Assembly: GCA_949825045.1 (NCBI GenBank) | Contig: OX463814.1 | Location: 36,040,383 to 36,104,382, forward strand | Length of the DNA stretch: 64,000 bases | Direction of reading: 5' to 3' | DNA from: Argyresthia goedartella | Lineage: Eukaryota > Arthropoda > Insecta > Lepidoptera > Argyresthiidae | Part shown: positions 1 to 10,075 of the stretch, in pieces | Position numbering within the stretch: the stretch's first letter is position 1 | Layout of the letters: every line of letters starts with the position of its first letter | Notes under the pieces: model-generated | The model's database searches: none | The model's input: only the letters and a program-made list of their open reading frames with translations | Told to the model about the DNA's origin: nothing | Made by a program: the position numbers and the translations under genes

Positions 1-335
1 TCGTATCTGGAAAATTACACATTATGACCATAATGTGTAGTTTTTCTACATATTATGACATTCAAATTTCGAACGCCGACGCCCGACTGCGTGCCGCCCC
101 TAGTTTGTCTGTGAAGTTGGTACTGACATTCAAATTTCGAACGCCGACGCCCGCCTGCGTGAAGTTGGTACTACAGAACAAGCTAAACAACTGCAGAGCC
201 ACAATGCCGGTCAAACATGCGTTTTTTGAACACATCAAAGAGAGCTTATGATATGTGTGTAGATAAACTAGTGTATGTAACTGTTCATAATTAGGCATTA
301 AAATTCTCGAGTGATATTATTATGAAACGAGCCTC
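1..335. repeat. Unclassified dispersed repeat, copy 1
   Basis: Positions 8-335 match 47540-47817 closely in the same orientation, ending in both copies near a 'tattatgaaac' block. Both contain an 11-bp-arm palindrome (16-39 here). This copy also has an internal partial duplication: the stretch beginning at 57 recurs at 125 (period 68). No long open frame in either copy. It could be an LTR or the end of a non-autonomous transposon; neither boundary is fixed. Confidence 0.65.
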
Positions 336-473
336 GAGTATTAGTGCCTTCCATTATGTAGCAGTCACATAAACTACTATTAAAAGTAGGATAAAGGAGC
401 ATTTCCTATATTTTTAGAATTATATTAAATTTAATATTTATTTATGTTTAGCATGTATATTTTATTTATATTT

Positions 474-651
474 TGCCGACAGGGGGCAGGAGACGGAATA
501 AAAGACTTGTCACTACATACTCAGTTAATATCGTGTCTATTTGATTGGAATACAATCCTAGCTTATATACTAGGTTGGTACATGATAAATGACGTACTTA
601 AGATATAGTACATGGTGAGATATTTCCGCATATCTGTGACGGGCCGGTACA
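474..651 (-). repeat. LTR-like segment
   Basis: On the minus strand this runs from TGTACC to GGCA and holds a TATATAA box (about 571-577) and an AT-rich 3' part. A polypurine run (minus strand of 658-667) lies 6 bases upstream, as before a 3' LTR. No second LTR or target duplication was found, so this is only suggestive of a short LTR of a gypsy- or copia-like element. Confidence 0.3.
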
Positions 652-1300
652 GTTACTCCCCCTTTTACAAAATTTTTAACATTTGACTCCAAAATACAAA
701 ACATAACATAAATAAAATATTCTACGAGACTTGCTACAAATTTCATAAAATACTGCGAGTTCAATCTTGATTTTGCCAGTTCAACAGTTGCATGTTGTGC
801 TTCGTAGACAATGTCAGCGCATTTGTGCACTCTTGAAGTCACGTTTCCTGCGTGCAAGGTCAGGAATGTAGCTATCAGCTGTCTTGAGTTTGCGCTCCTC
901 ACTCGACGATGTATGTCCAAAGTTGAGCTTCTCGGGGTTTGGTGCTATTGTGTTCTAAATTCATCTTGTCTGCGAGGTCGATTGCATGGTGATTGCCCCA
1001 TCTTCCGCTCCTCGTTTGGGGTTGATGTTGCACGTTAGTTTTACAGTCAGACCTCCAAGATGCCCGAGTAGAAATCCAGCATTTACGTGACCTCCTGGCA
1101 AATGCACTACAATATTATGTCAAAGAAAAGAGTGAGAATGAGAGCCGCGACGTCTGAGTTGGTCAGTTTCAACGCCATAACACGGAATTGGTTTCTAATT
1201 GAGGACGAGGAGATTGAGACCAGCAAGGAGGACGAGCCCACCATCACTAACACTGGTCTTGAACCCCCTCAACTGATATAAATATTAAAAACTGACGAAA
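652..1300. other. No recognisable gene; possible LTR-element remnant
   Basis: Short open stretches occur on both strands (for example plus 1087-1281, ending in acidic and proline-rich residues), but none matches a family I know. Its place next to the polypurine run suggests the eroded 3' end of a retroelement. I see no catalytic motif. Confidence 0.2.
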
Positions 1301-1965
1301 TGGGACGTGGTTTTAATCGATCTAAAGGGTATTACCATCACAGGTACACTTTATCGCGGGTGCCCGGTTTCTGAAAGGAAAACTAGCTGTGATAACTTGT
1401 TAAACTCTTGTTAAGCGCATTTCACCCAATCGCATGCCGTTATTTTGAATAAATGAACGATTAACCGCTTGTTACATTTGACCATTCTTCGAAAACTGCC
1501 AACCTCTATTTTAAGAAAATGGCGTGGTCATACGAATAAATATAAATGCAAAAGCAAAATTTGCATTACATTTGAATGGTGACAAACAAAAATTGATTAT
1601 TAATGCATTTGGATATTGCAGTTGAATTAATCCAGCTAATTTAAATGGAAAATTTGCATTTTAGATTGCAAGATATATTTCCGGCGACAAAAATATGTTA
1701 CATCAATATAACCCAATGATAGTCTTTCTTCGAGAGCCATCTCGCAGGTCGGCTATCTTTATGGCTATTTGAGGCCGTGATGCGACTCTGCAAATATTGG
1801 TGATGGTTAATTTTAACCAAACTGCCATAATAGACTTTATGATGCACGATATAAGCACGGTGCAAAGGCCAGAAAATGCAACTATACCTATGCGATTATT
1901 TCAGAGACTGGAAAACCTTTGAAAAATTGCGTGTCGGACTCAGAAGGTTCCTGCGAATTTGATTA
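1301..1965. other. No feature seen
   Basis: AT-rich DNA without long open frames or obvious repeats. Confidence 0.4.
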
Positions 1966-2098
1966 ATTTCAACTTGATACCTCTACGCGTTCCTGAGAAA
2001 AAGCGACTTAAGTTGACAGACGGAAGACTGACAGGCAGATAGACAGAGAACAAAGTTCTATCATATCATATCGTTTGCGGAACGGAACCCTAAAAAAC
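1966..2098 (+). repeat. Lepidopteran 'ggaaccctaaa' repeat, 3' part
   Basis: Contains 'cgttcctgagaaaaag', a degenerate GACAGACG tract and the terminal 'ggaaccctaaaaaa'. The same end recurs at 18801-19255, 34331-34456, 38416-38546, 45545-45958 and 59204-59360, so this is a dispersed family. From memory it is very common in moth and butterfly genomes; I do not assign a name. Confidence 0.7.
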
Positions 2099-3483
2099 CT
2101 GCGGGGCACTTAAACTGAGCTATGGATTTTATAGAAGCATGCTTGCAGGCAGTATTTTGGGCATACAAAAAAATGTTCGCAAAAAGCTTTTTGCTCCTGG
2201 AAAGGGGAAAAAATATGGAAATAACGGTCCGCGTGTGTAAGTGTCAAGTTGGGAAATGAGCAAGTTGACGTCGACTTCATTCACAAGTCTGAAAGTGAAG
2301 CCAAAACGCTTGTAGTAACAGAACGATATGTAAAAACACCTTCTACAAAACCATTATTAGAAAAACTTTAAGCGAGTATTTAAAGCCAAACATTATAAAT
2401 ATTATCTATCAAAAATGGCGTTAGAACTTATACCACACACCGCACCCTTTTCTCGAGTTTCCATTAAATTTCACAATACCACTAGTTGTACGTGTGTACA
2501 TTTATTAAGATTATTTGTTGTGGAGGCTGTAATAGAAACAAACAAAAGAAAACGAAAACCACCAATTTTCTTCTTCATAAATGTTGTCAGAAGAACAAAC
2601 CTCAAACCTGATAATAAAGGCGCTAAAGCGCTTAGAGCTGATGTGTCATTCCCTGTCATAACACAATCTGCATAACCACCGTGATTTCGCTGTTGAGTCG
2701 ACAATTTGCCCGCACAGCGAAACTGCATACATTTTCATGAAGTTTTGCATTCTTGATGAACTAAAAAAAGAAGTGTCTCGTATGGTCTTTTAGGATACTT
2801 TTTATAGTCCCTTCGCTGTAATTTTTTGCTGCTGACGCTCTCGAAATTAGCTTCCAACACTTTGACAAAGTTGAGAGAGAAATTTCTAATATAATAACAT
2901 TTAACCGTGTCGATCTGTGAACGTTATAGAGGCTAATTTACACGCTTGCACGAGTTTTTTAATTGATGTGGTCATATGAAGGTGATAAAATACGCAAAAT
3001 ACACAGTTACTATTGAATTTATGGATGTAAGATATAATAATTAATTCATAATTGTCATTATATGTCCGGAAAAGTAAATAAATAGTTATAAAATTTCATA
3101 GTAGGTAGGCTTCTTTACGAATCTCGCTACGACCCACGCCTTCGGCTCGTGCAGTAAACTTCTCGGTTCGTAGATATAAGCCTTTGCGAACGCGTGCGTA
3201 AGGTACTATTGTAAATCGAACGAGGCTCCTTTCTTTGTTTTTTGGAACAAGACCTCATATTTGAAAAATGTGACACAGCAGATTGGTTTTGTTTTTAAAA
3301 CAATCGCACTGGCCAGCAAGAAAATCGCATGAAAAAAAAAGAAAATTGGCGCCACGTAAATATCATTGGAAACCTTGTTGGAGATATATTCTCAGCAATA
3401 GTGATGAAAAGTACTATTTATTCTTCAGAATGAGCCAATAAGTCAGCCCATTGTAGTAAGTATATATAATGATATGTAAATTT
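2099..3483. other. Unassigned DNA with small open frames
   Basis: An 86-codon frame at 2415-2675 (+) has a lysine/arginine cluster but no recognisable domain. No splice-bounded exon or repeat partner was found. 3120-3230 is locally GC-richer. Confidence 0.3.
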
Positions 3484-3645
3484 AAAAAATTACATCCCCA
3501 TAGAGTTTCTTCTCTGACGAGCGAAGCACTGGTAGCATTAATCAGCCATGAATCACCACTTGAAAGGGAGATTTCGTTTTCCAAACTCAAACCTTAATCG
3601 GACATGTACTCAGTAGTTAATTTGATCATAATTGATTTATTTTTT
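3484..3645 (+). repeat. Dispersed repeat, inverted relative to 20357-20560
   Basis: Blocks such as 'tcttctctgacg', 'cgaagcactggtag', 'gaatcaccacttgaaaggg' and 'ctcaaaccttaatcgg' recur in the same order, reverse-complemented, at 20357-20560. This copy lacks about 35 bases of the other's middle. Probably the 3' end of a LINE or SINE. Confidence 0.65.
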
Positions 3646-4369
3646 ATACTTATCCATGTATATGAAACTTAAATAAGTGGTTGACTTGTAAAAGAACATT
3701 ATTTTTGCCAATTTGCAATAAAAGTTTTGCGTATTGAGTATCAACTGAGTGTTCATCGTTCCCCGATATAGGCGGTTACTCATATAAGACTATGCTTTAG
3801 CATACCGTCTCTTTGTTTTGTTACGTTTATTCCCTTTATTCATTTGGAACACGGTTCTCGTTCGTGTAATATTATTATTTTGCATACAAACGTCTAGCAT
3901 AACAATTTGGCGCCAAAACAGCATTACGGTTGCAGGCGTCTAAACAAATATGATCCCGCGTGTAAATACTTACCGTTACCATGGCAACAGGGAACATCGA
4001 AGTCGTAGGAGCTAGCCATAGCAGAGTTAACGTAGTTTTAAGAGATGTAGAACAAGATAAAATATCATAAAAACTAAAAGCGACGCAGTAGGTCAAAGCA
4101 GTCAAACAGATTTCATGATATCTTCGGGAGACTTTTATATTTATTTATATTTATTATTCTCATGGATAATTACATATCTCTTAGAGCACGTCATACATTT
4201 AATACCAGGTACAAGAAACTCTTAAATAGCTCTGTTTCGAAGGAAGTACTTACAACTAATGATACATTGATTTCACTTAGGTTTTTTTAAAGATAGCCAA
4301 TGGAAGAACAAACAGTTTTTCCTCAAGGATTTACGTCTTCTAGATAATTTGCCACTGAATAATATCCCT
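3646..4369. other. No feature seen
   Basis: AT-rich, with stops in all frames at short intervals. The minus frame 3875-4105 has no recognisable domain. Confidence 0.35.
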
Positions 4370-4725
4370 TCAAACATCATTTACTTTTAATACAAGTTTT
4401 GAATTCATGAGTCGGTAGGCTTTGAATTTATTGTAAACTTATTGTAAAATTATACATTGGCTGATGAAGGAATTGGAAATTTCGTGGAGTCTACTGGAGT
4501 AGCTGACAGTTTATTCTTATTTAAATGATGACAATTATGGTTGTCGCATTTTTTTAAATATGTGGATATTTTTCTTGACATACAATATATTCACAGGAAT
4601 GTACTTGTCTCCTTAAACTTGTCTCTTAACGATTCTTTCGGACTGAGTTCGTAAATGGCACGTATAGCCCGCTTCTGCACCATAAACATGCGCTTTATAT
4701 CCAAGGCTTTGCATTACTAAGATTT
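4370..4725 (-). pseudogene. CR1-Zenon-like LINE RT C-terminus, decayed
   Basis: On the minus strand 4725-4630 reads as a segment with QKRAIRAIYEL followed by SLRDKFKE, closely matching the thumb/connection region of the better-preserved copy at 62263-62817 (QKRAVRAIYRL ... SLREKFKE). Downstream, stops and frameshifts accumulate. It is a 5'-truncated fragment without a catalytic core. Family assignment is good; exact ends are approximate. Confidence 0.65.
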
Positions 4726-4861
4726 GCCTCAAAATAATAAAGAAAAACCACTAGAGATTTATGTGTCAGACAGTCAGACATTACTTTTGCTTGTACCTAT
4801 ATTGTAATTATTATATTATGTTATCTAGTTTTACAAGATAATAATTTCAATATAGGTAAAA

Positions 4862-5124
4862 ACATAAGTTATGTTCTTTATTCTTTAGTTCTTTATTCTT
4901 TATTGCATAGATAGTATAAAGTTACAGACAATTAAAAGTAATGTAATAAGCAAAGGCGAGCTTATCTCTAAAAAGAGATTTCTTCCAGCAAACCTAGGCA
5001 GGACAGGAGAGTTAATTATACAGGAAAGTCCTAGTTCGCAATAACACTATACATACGGACGCAAATTACTTTCAAAATATATATAAACTATACCAAATAT
5101 AAAATATATATATATATATATATA
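4862..5124 (-). repeat. 3' end of the split LINE
   Basis: Outer 3' untranslated segment, ending in repeats of 'tctttatt' on the plus strand. A (TA)n run at 5104-5124 supplied the TA target of the Tc1 element. Confidence 0.8.
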
Positions 5125-5152
5125 CAGTGGTGGTAATATAATTAAGAACGAT
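5125..5152 (+). repeat. Tc1 left terminal inverted repeat
   Basis: Begins CAGTGGTGGTAATATAATTA and pairs with 9950-9977, with few mismatches over about 28 bases. Confidence 0.9.
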
Positions 5153-5347
5153 TTGTAGTACCAGATATTTTTTTTCAAAACTATGCTATGTGTACTTTTA
5201 AGTTCCTTCTTAAAAGTAATTAGTTGTATTATGAAATAGCTACATCGATAAAGTAAACGGAATTAGGAGTAAATATTTAAAACATTTACTATTTTTTTTA
5301 CAAATTTAATTGATTATCGATAATTACAAATTCAAGTAGTAAAAATG

Positions 5348-5372
5348 CTGGACAAATAATTAAGAACGATTC
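5348..5372 (+). repeat. Tc1 inner direct repeat, left
   Basis: 'aaataattaagaacgatt' repeats the core of the outer end, a likely second transposase-binding site. Confidence 0.75.
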
Positions 5373-5478
5373 TTAAGCTGCTCGAGAGTTGTTTCCGTAG
5401 ATACTTAGATTTTACAAATCACATTAAATAAGACAGTGACAATGTTAAAAATTATAATTTAATACATTTTATTCTAAG

Positions 5479-5611
5479 TTAATAGTTTGTAGCGTGACCA
5501 TGGCTTTTAATAACTGCCTTACACCGACGAGGCATTGATTCTATCAATTTTTGACATTTTTCAAGAGAAATAGAGCGCCATTCTTCTAAAAAAACGTTAT
5601 ATAACTCAGTT
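5479..5611 (-). pseudogene. Tc1 transposase C-terminal part
   Basis: The minus strand reads from LTELYNVF through EEWRSIS to SMPRRCKAVIKSHG and stop 5479-5481. The SMPRR motif near the C-terminus is typical of Tc1 transposases. It was separated from 8721-9548 by the LTR element: across AGGT (5612-5615 and 8717-8720) the two frames are in register. Confidence 0.92.
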
Positions 5612-5615
5612 AGGT

Positions 5616-6572
5616 TGTAACGTACTACCTCCTTGACCATATTGGCTACTGGCGGATTAGCCAGTTAAAAACTAAAACTATAAAAATTCGAAAATTCGGG
5701 TCTGGAATCTCGTCTGGCAGCTGATTGTTTTTTTTTGGCAGACATTGTTTGAGCTCTGAAACGTGAGGTTGTATCTTCTGCATCAATAATTTTTAAGTCA
5801 CGCCTTTAGTTGCGGCGATGGGCTAGTTCCTTTAATACTGTAATGGAGCTGAATGTTTAGTTGCTGTAAAGTGCAGTAGTTGTTATGAAACTTCCCTACT
5901 ATCCCCAATCCATGGGTAAGCATTGGTTCGTAGTTAGTCTTTCTTATTTTCGTGTATTTTATACTCTCTATGTATTTCCCTTTTCTATACAGTGTCTATT
6001 GGACTGCGGCACTCTTAGATCCTAATTACCCTAGGGCCCTCGTCGGAAGTCTCCGTGTGGGGAGCCGTCGCCTGATAGCTGGGCGTTGTAGCGCTTTTGT
6101 ATTCCTATCATTCACACTGGTCTCTTTCCAGGGTTCCACGCTGAGGAGTAATATCCTCCTGGCGCTAACGGAGCTCTGAATCGGTTCCACGCTGAGGAGT
6201 AATATCCTCCTGGCGCTAACGGAGCTCTGAATCGGTCCCACGCTGAGGAGTAATATCCTCCTGGCGCTAACGGAGCTCTGAATCGGTTCCACGCCGAGGA
6301 GTAATATCCTCCTGGCGCTAACGGAGCTCTGAATCGGTTCCACGCCAAGGAATAATATCCTCCTGGCGCTACCGCATAATCACTTGTTGACGTCTGGAGA
6401 AGTGGACTAGTTGGATTGAGTCTACCAAGGAGCTGAAATCTACAAATTCCCGGCGAGTCCCTATCCAGCGTTTCAACTATATCACCAATATTCGACTCAC
6501 GACCCTGTGATTAATAAATGTATCTTGAGCCTGCCAACAATCTCTTTTGGTCAGGTTAGTCTCACTGTTTCA
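5616..6572 (+). repeat. 5' LTR
   Basis: Starts TGTAACGTACTACC and ends GTTTCA. Nearly identical to 7810-8716 apart from point changes, a small change near 5733 and one extra 51-bp unit. Confidence 0.92.
6132..6372 (+). repeat. 51-bp tandem repeat in 5' LTR (5 units)
   Basis: Units start at 6132, 6183, 6234, 6285 and 6336, the last partial. Each contains the short palindrome GAGGA-GTAATA-TCCTC. As 51 is a multiple of three, the minus strand shows spurious repetitive peptides. Confidence 0.93.
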
Positions 6573-6573
6573 A

Positions 6574-6587
6574 TGGCGCCCGGATTA
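6574..6587 (+). promoter_or_regulatory. Primer-binding site
   Basis: TGGCGCCCGGATTA follows the 5' LTR after one base, the expected place and start (TGG) for annealing a tRNA 3' end. The tRNA is not identified. Confidence 0.75.
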
Positions 6588-7073
6588 AGGGAATATTGGT
6601 GATAGAGTTTTATGTCTGGTCAGAGTAGTTAGACCATAAGAGCGCCGTAGAACGCTAGATTTCTTTCGTAGCTTGTATATTTTGTTGTGTTTATTTTTGT
6701 CTGACAGGAGTATATTTGATCGTTTATCTGGGTACCTACCTCATTTCTACATTATATATGGTCGCAGTCTGACGGCCGTTGTCATATTATAATTGTTGAT
6801 AAATATTTTCCTCCAAATTCTCAGTACGAAAAATAAATTAATAAATTGTGAAGATTTTAGTAGGGAAACTTTTCGGACTATTAAATAATAAATAAGGTTA
6901 GTGTTTAACGGCCGATTTCTCTTACATTTAATCTGTTGTTGACAGTCCTTTATCAATTTCAGCTGTCAAAACGGTAGATTAATGGCTTGATTTTGTACCA
7001 GAAACCGGGCGTTAGTCGTGTACTCTGCTTACTTTCCTGTAAATTTGTACAGTTTACTAGATAGGTAGTAAAC
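6588..7073 (+). other. Leader region of the LTR element
   Basis: Untranslated leader between primer-binding site and gag stub. The minus frame 6747-6956 has no recognisable domain. It may hold packaging signals, which I cannot see. Confidence 0.5.
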
Positions 7074-7175
7074 ATGACGTTTCCTATAAAATATCTGTCG
7101 CTAAATAAGGCTGAATTGGAGTATGAGGTTGAGCTTCGAGGAGGTACACCGGGTACTGTTCCTTTATGTATGTAA
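7074..7175 (+). pseudogene. gag N-terminal stub (33 codons)
   Basis: The frame from ATG 7074 to TAA 7173-7175 includes LNKAELEYEVELRG, which resembles the first helix of gypsy-family Gag proteins of insects (ELEYE..RG pattern). The rest of gag and all of pol are absent. The stub ends in GTATGTAA, which also matches a 5' splice-donor consensus. Confidence 0.55.
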
Positions 7176-7809
7176 TAAGTATTTTGACCCTTGTATTCTA
7201 AAAACCATCTATATCTACAGCTATGTAAAAGTTCTTTATTGTGTAACGTTACTCTGCAATGTCTGTTACTTTAGCTTATGGCCTCTTGAACTATAATTCT
7301 CTACTTTTTTACTCTTTGTTGTAGAATAGATATTCTACTCTATTATTATTTTCTGTACCCACTAACGGTGCAGGAAGTCTTGAACACTTGAGGGAGCTGC
7401 CCCTCATGGTGTTATTCTGCGTTACGATAGTAGCTAAGCTATCGGGGCGTTTATGTACTAAGGTTCTTATTTTAGTTCAAGGGATCTTGCTTATTTTTCA
7501 ACTTCTGACAGTTAGTCTGGGTGTGCATTTGGCTATAATAATGGCACCCTGTGTGTAAGGCTGTGTTTACACGATGTTAGTGTGAACTCTTGTATGAACT
7601 TAGTATGAATTCTGATGTCTGATTGTTGGTACGAATGTGTGATGTTGGTATGTAGTTGAGCTAGACTGTTAGTTATATATTTCTCTGACATTGTAGATGG
7701 CGAGCTTTAGAGAATTTTATCTTAAGTAGTTAATTTGGTAAGTTAGTTTAGTTTAGTTAGTATCTTAGCGGATTTTATCAGGTAAAATCCTACCCAAACA
7801 AGACGGGTA
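7176..7809 (+). other. Non-coding remainder of the LTR element interior
   Basis: No protease, RT, RNase H or integrase motif in any frame. A strong polypurine tract is not evident before the 3' LTR ('aacaagacgggta'). Confidence 0.6.
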
Positions 7810-8716
7810 TGTAACGTACTACCTCCTTGACCATATTGGCTACTGGCGGATTAGCCAGTTAAAAACTAAAACTATAAAAATTCGAAAATTCGGGTCTGGA
7901 ATCTCGTCTGGCAGCTGATTGTTTTTTTGAGGAGACATTGTTTGAGCTCTGAAACGTGAGGTTGTATCTTCTGCATCAATAATTTTTAAGTCACGCCTTT
8001 AGTTGCGGCGATGGGCTAGTCCCTTTAGTTCTGTAATGGAGCTGAATGTTTAGTTGCTGTAAAGTGCAGTAGTTTATATGAAACTTCCTTACTATCCCCA
8101 ATCCATGGGTAAGCATTGGTTCGTAGTTAGTCTTTCTTATTTTCGTGTATTTTATACTCTCTATGTATTTCCCTTTTCTATACAGTGTCTATTGGACTGC
8201 GGCACTCTTAGATCCTAATTACCCTAGGGCCCTCGTCGGAAGTCTCCGTGTGGGGAGCCGTCGCCTGATAGCTGGGCGCTGTAGCGCTTTTGTATTCCTA
8301 TCATTCACACTGGTCTCTTTCCAGGGTTCCACGCTGAGGAGTAATATCCTCCTGGCGCTAACGGAGCTCTGAATCGGTTCCACGCTGAGGAGTAATATCC
8401 TCCTGGCGCTAACGGAGCTCTGAATCGGTTCCACGCTGAGGAGTAATATCCTCCTGGCGCTAACGGAGCTCTGAATCGGTTCCACGCCGAGGAATAATAT
8501 CCTCCTGGCGCTAACCGCATAATCACTTGTTGACGTCTGGAGAAGTGGACCAGTCGGATTGAGTCTACCAAGGAGCTGAAATCTACAAATTCCCGGCGAG
8601 TCCCTATCCAGCGTTTCAACTATATCACCAATATTCGACTCACGACCCTGTGATTAATAAACGTATCTTGAGCCTGCCAACTATCTCTTTTGGTCAGGTT
8701 AGAGTCCACTGTTTCA
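7810..8716 (+). repeat. 3' LTR
   Basis: Direct repeat of 5616-6572. The 51-bp tandem array here is 8325-8514 with four units (8325, 8376, 8427, 8478). Confidence 0.92.
8325..8514 (+). repeat. 51-bp tandem repeat in 3' LTR (4 units)
   Basis: Same unit as 6132-6372, one copy fewer. Confidence 0.93.
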
Positions 8717-8720
8717 AGGT

Positions 8721-9548
8721 TACCACATCGTCGATTTGATACCTTTTTCTTGACTTCGCACCAAAGATGCTCTATGGGATTTAAATCTGGGCTGTTCGGT
8801 GGCCATTCTAAGACATAAACTGATTGAGATGTGAGGAATTCTTTAACGGTGCGTGCAGTGTGTTTCGGATCGTTGTCGTGTTGGAATGTCCAAATAATCG
8901 GAAGTACGTCTTCAGCATATGGTAACATAGTTTCTTCGAGTATATTTTTGTACTGGAATTGATCCATGTTTCCTTCTATCAGTCTAACAGGTCCAACACC
9001 ATGACCAGAGAAGCATCCCCAAATTTTCACATTTCCACCACCATGCTTTAATGTCATTTTTGTGTACTTGGGGTCGAATGCTGTATTCGGAGGGCGTCGA
9101 ACATATCGTTTCCCATCAGAACATACTCTGTTAATTTTTGTTTCTTTAGAGAAAAGGACATTTTCCACTGTCTTGCTGTCCAGCTTTCATACCTCCTAGC
9201 AAATGCAAGCCGGGCTTGCCTATGACACTGTTTCAACATGGGCACCTTTCTTGCTATCCTTCCGTTCAACTTCGCTTCTACCAATCGCCTTCGGATAGTG
9301 CGCGCTGAGATCGCTGAAGGGTTATTTTCACCAAAGTATTCTTTTTTTAACTCATTAGACCCCTTAAAAGGGTATTGTTTTGCCAAACGCACGATATTTC
9401 GATCGTCTCGCTGAGATGACTTTCTCTGTTTAGGTACACGAGGAATATTTAAAGTTGTTTGATGTGTGTTAAAATGCTTCACAGCGTGGAATATTATCGT
9501 TTTTGAGCACTGCAAATGATTGGCAATCTTTTTATATGACCAATTCAT
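8721..9548 (-). pseudogene. Tc1-like transposase, N-terminal and catalytic part
   Basis: Cut-and-paste transposase of a Tc1-like element (DD34E layout). From 9548 the minus strand encodes a helix-turn-helix region (SYKKIANHLQCSKTII ... SARTIRRRL) and then SWTARQW. A one-base loss near 9163 shifts the frame, and the second frame continues with the GSDG-like CSDGKRYVRR, KIWGCFSGHG, QHDNDPKHTART (second Asp) and PPNSPDLNPIEHLW (Glu); 34 residues separate that Asp and Glu. The first catalytic Asp is missing: FSKET where FSDE is expected. The codons upstream of the first visible Met also read as a basic Tc1-like N-terminus, so the original start may lie before 9548. The frame runs left into the LTR at 8716. 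Not functional. Confidence 0.93.
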
Positions 9549-9730
9549 ATCGCGAAGTTTTATTATTACTTTCCTTGTAGATGCATCACAACTTTTATTT
9601 TTTCCCTTTTTTTTATTATGAAAAGATCAACTTTTTGACTTTTACAGAACTAAATGGCGCCAAAATTACTCGAATAGTGGCCTAGTTACAGAGTGTTCTC
9701 TATTTAAATTTGAATAAAAAAATAAACTAT

Positions 9731-9758
9731 CCAGCGTTCTTAATTATGTGGCCAGCCA
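9731..9758 (-). repeat. Tc1 inner direct repeat, right
   Basis: The minus strand reads 'ctggctggccacataattaa', then 'gaacg', repeating the core of the outer end. Confidence 0.75.
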
Positions 9759-9949
9759 GTAAGTTTGCAATAACATGTTAAGATATATTATATACAAAAA
9801 GTTTACTTATATAATAATATTGTTGAATTTATCATATTATAACTGTATGCTACGATTGTGTAAAACAGTTTTACGATACCGAGAGAGATACAAAACGATA
9901 TGCAATAAGTGTTATTCTCGTAAGTTTGAAAAAAGCTTGTTTTCAAATA

Positions 9950-9977
9950 GTCGTTCTTAATTATATGACCACCACTG
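9950..9977 (-). repeat. Tc1 right terminal inverted repeat
   Basis: The reverse complement begins CAGTGGTGGTCATATAATTA, matching the left end. TA follows at 9978-9979. Confidence 0.9.
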
Positions 9978-10075
9978 TATATATATATACTTCCACAACA
10001 TAAAATAAAATGTATAGCATGAACATACATAAACTATAATAAATCATACATATACCTACATAAATATGGTACCAT

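Larger units (their letters stand above)
5616..8716 (+). mobile_element. Small LTR retrotransposon without pol
   Basis: Two direct LTRs (957 and 907 bp) with TG...CA ends flank a 1237-bp internal region and are bounded by the 4-bp duplication AGGT (5612-5615, 8717-8720), in keeping with a gypsy-type integrase. A primer-binding site lies one base after the 5' LTR. Only a short gag-like start survives inside. It is therefore non-autonomous (TRIM/LARD-like) and would need proteins in trans. The size difference between LTRs comes mostly from one unit of a 51-bp tandem repeat. Confidence 0.92.
5125..9977 (-). mobile_element. Tc1-like DNA transposon with IR/DR ends
   Basis: The ends are inverted repeats beginning CAGTGGTGGT, flanked by TA duplications (5123-5124 and 9978-9979). 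A second copy of the inner repeat core 'ataattaagaacg' lies about 220 bases inside each end (5348-5372 and 9731-9758), giving the IR/DR layout known from Sleeping Beauty-type Tc1 elements. Without the nested LTR element (5616-8716 plus a 4-base duplication) it is about 1.75 kb, the usual Tc1 size. Transposase is on the minus strand. Confidence 0.93.

Noticed and set aside
6026..6348. Minus-strand frames encoding a 17-residue repeated peptide
   Set aside because: They come from the 51-bp tandem array in the LTR, whose period is a multiple of three; both minus frames stay open for the same reason. The same holds at 8219-8619.
6132..6372. CRISPR array
   Set aside because: Units are contiguous tandem copies without unique spacers, inside an LTR of a eukaryotic element.
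8620..8716. C-terminal extension of the Tc1 transposase frame
   Set aside because: This reading is LTR sequence downstream of the insertion point; the true C-terminus is at 5479-5611.
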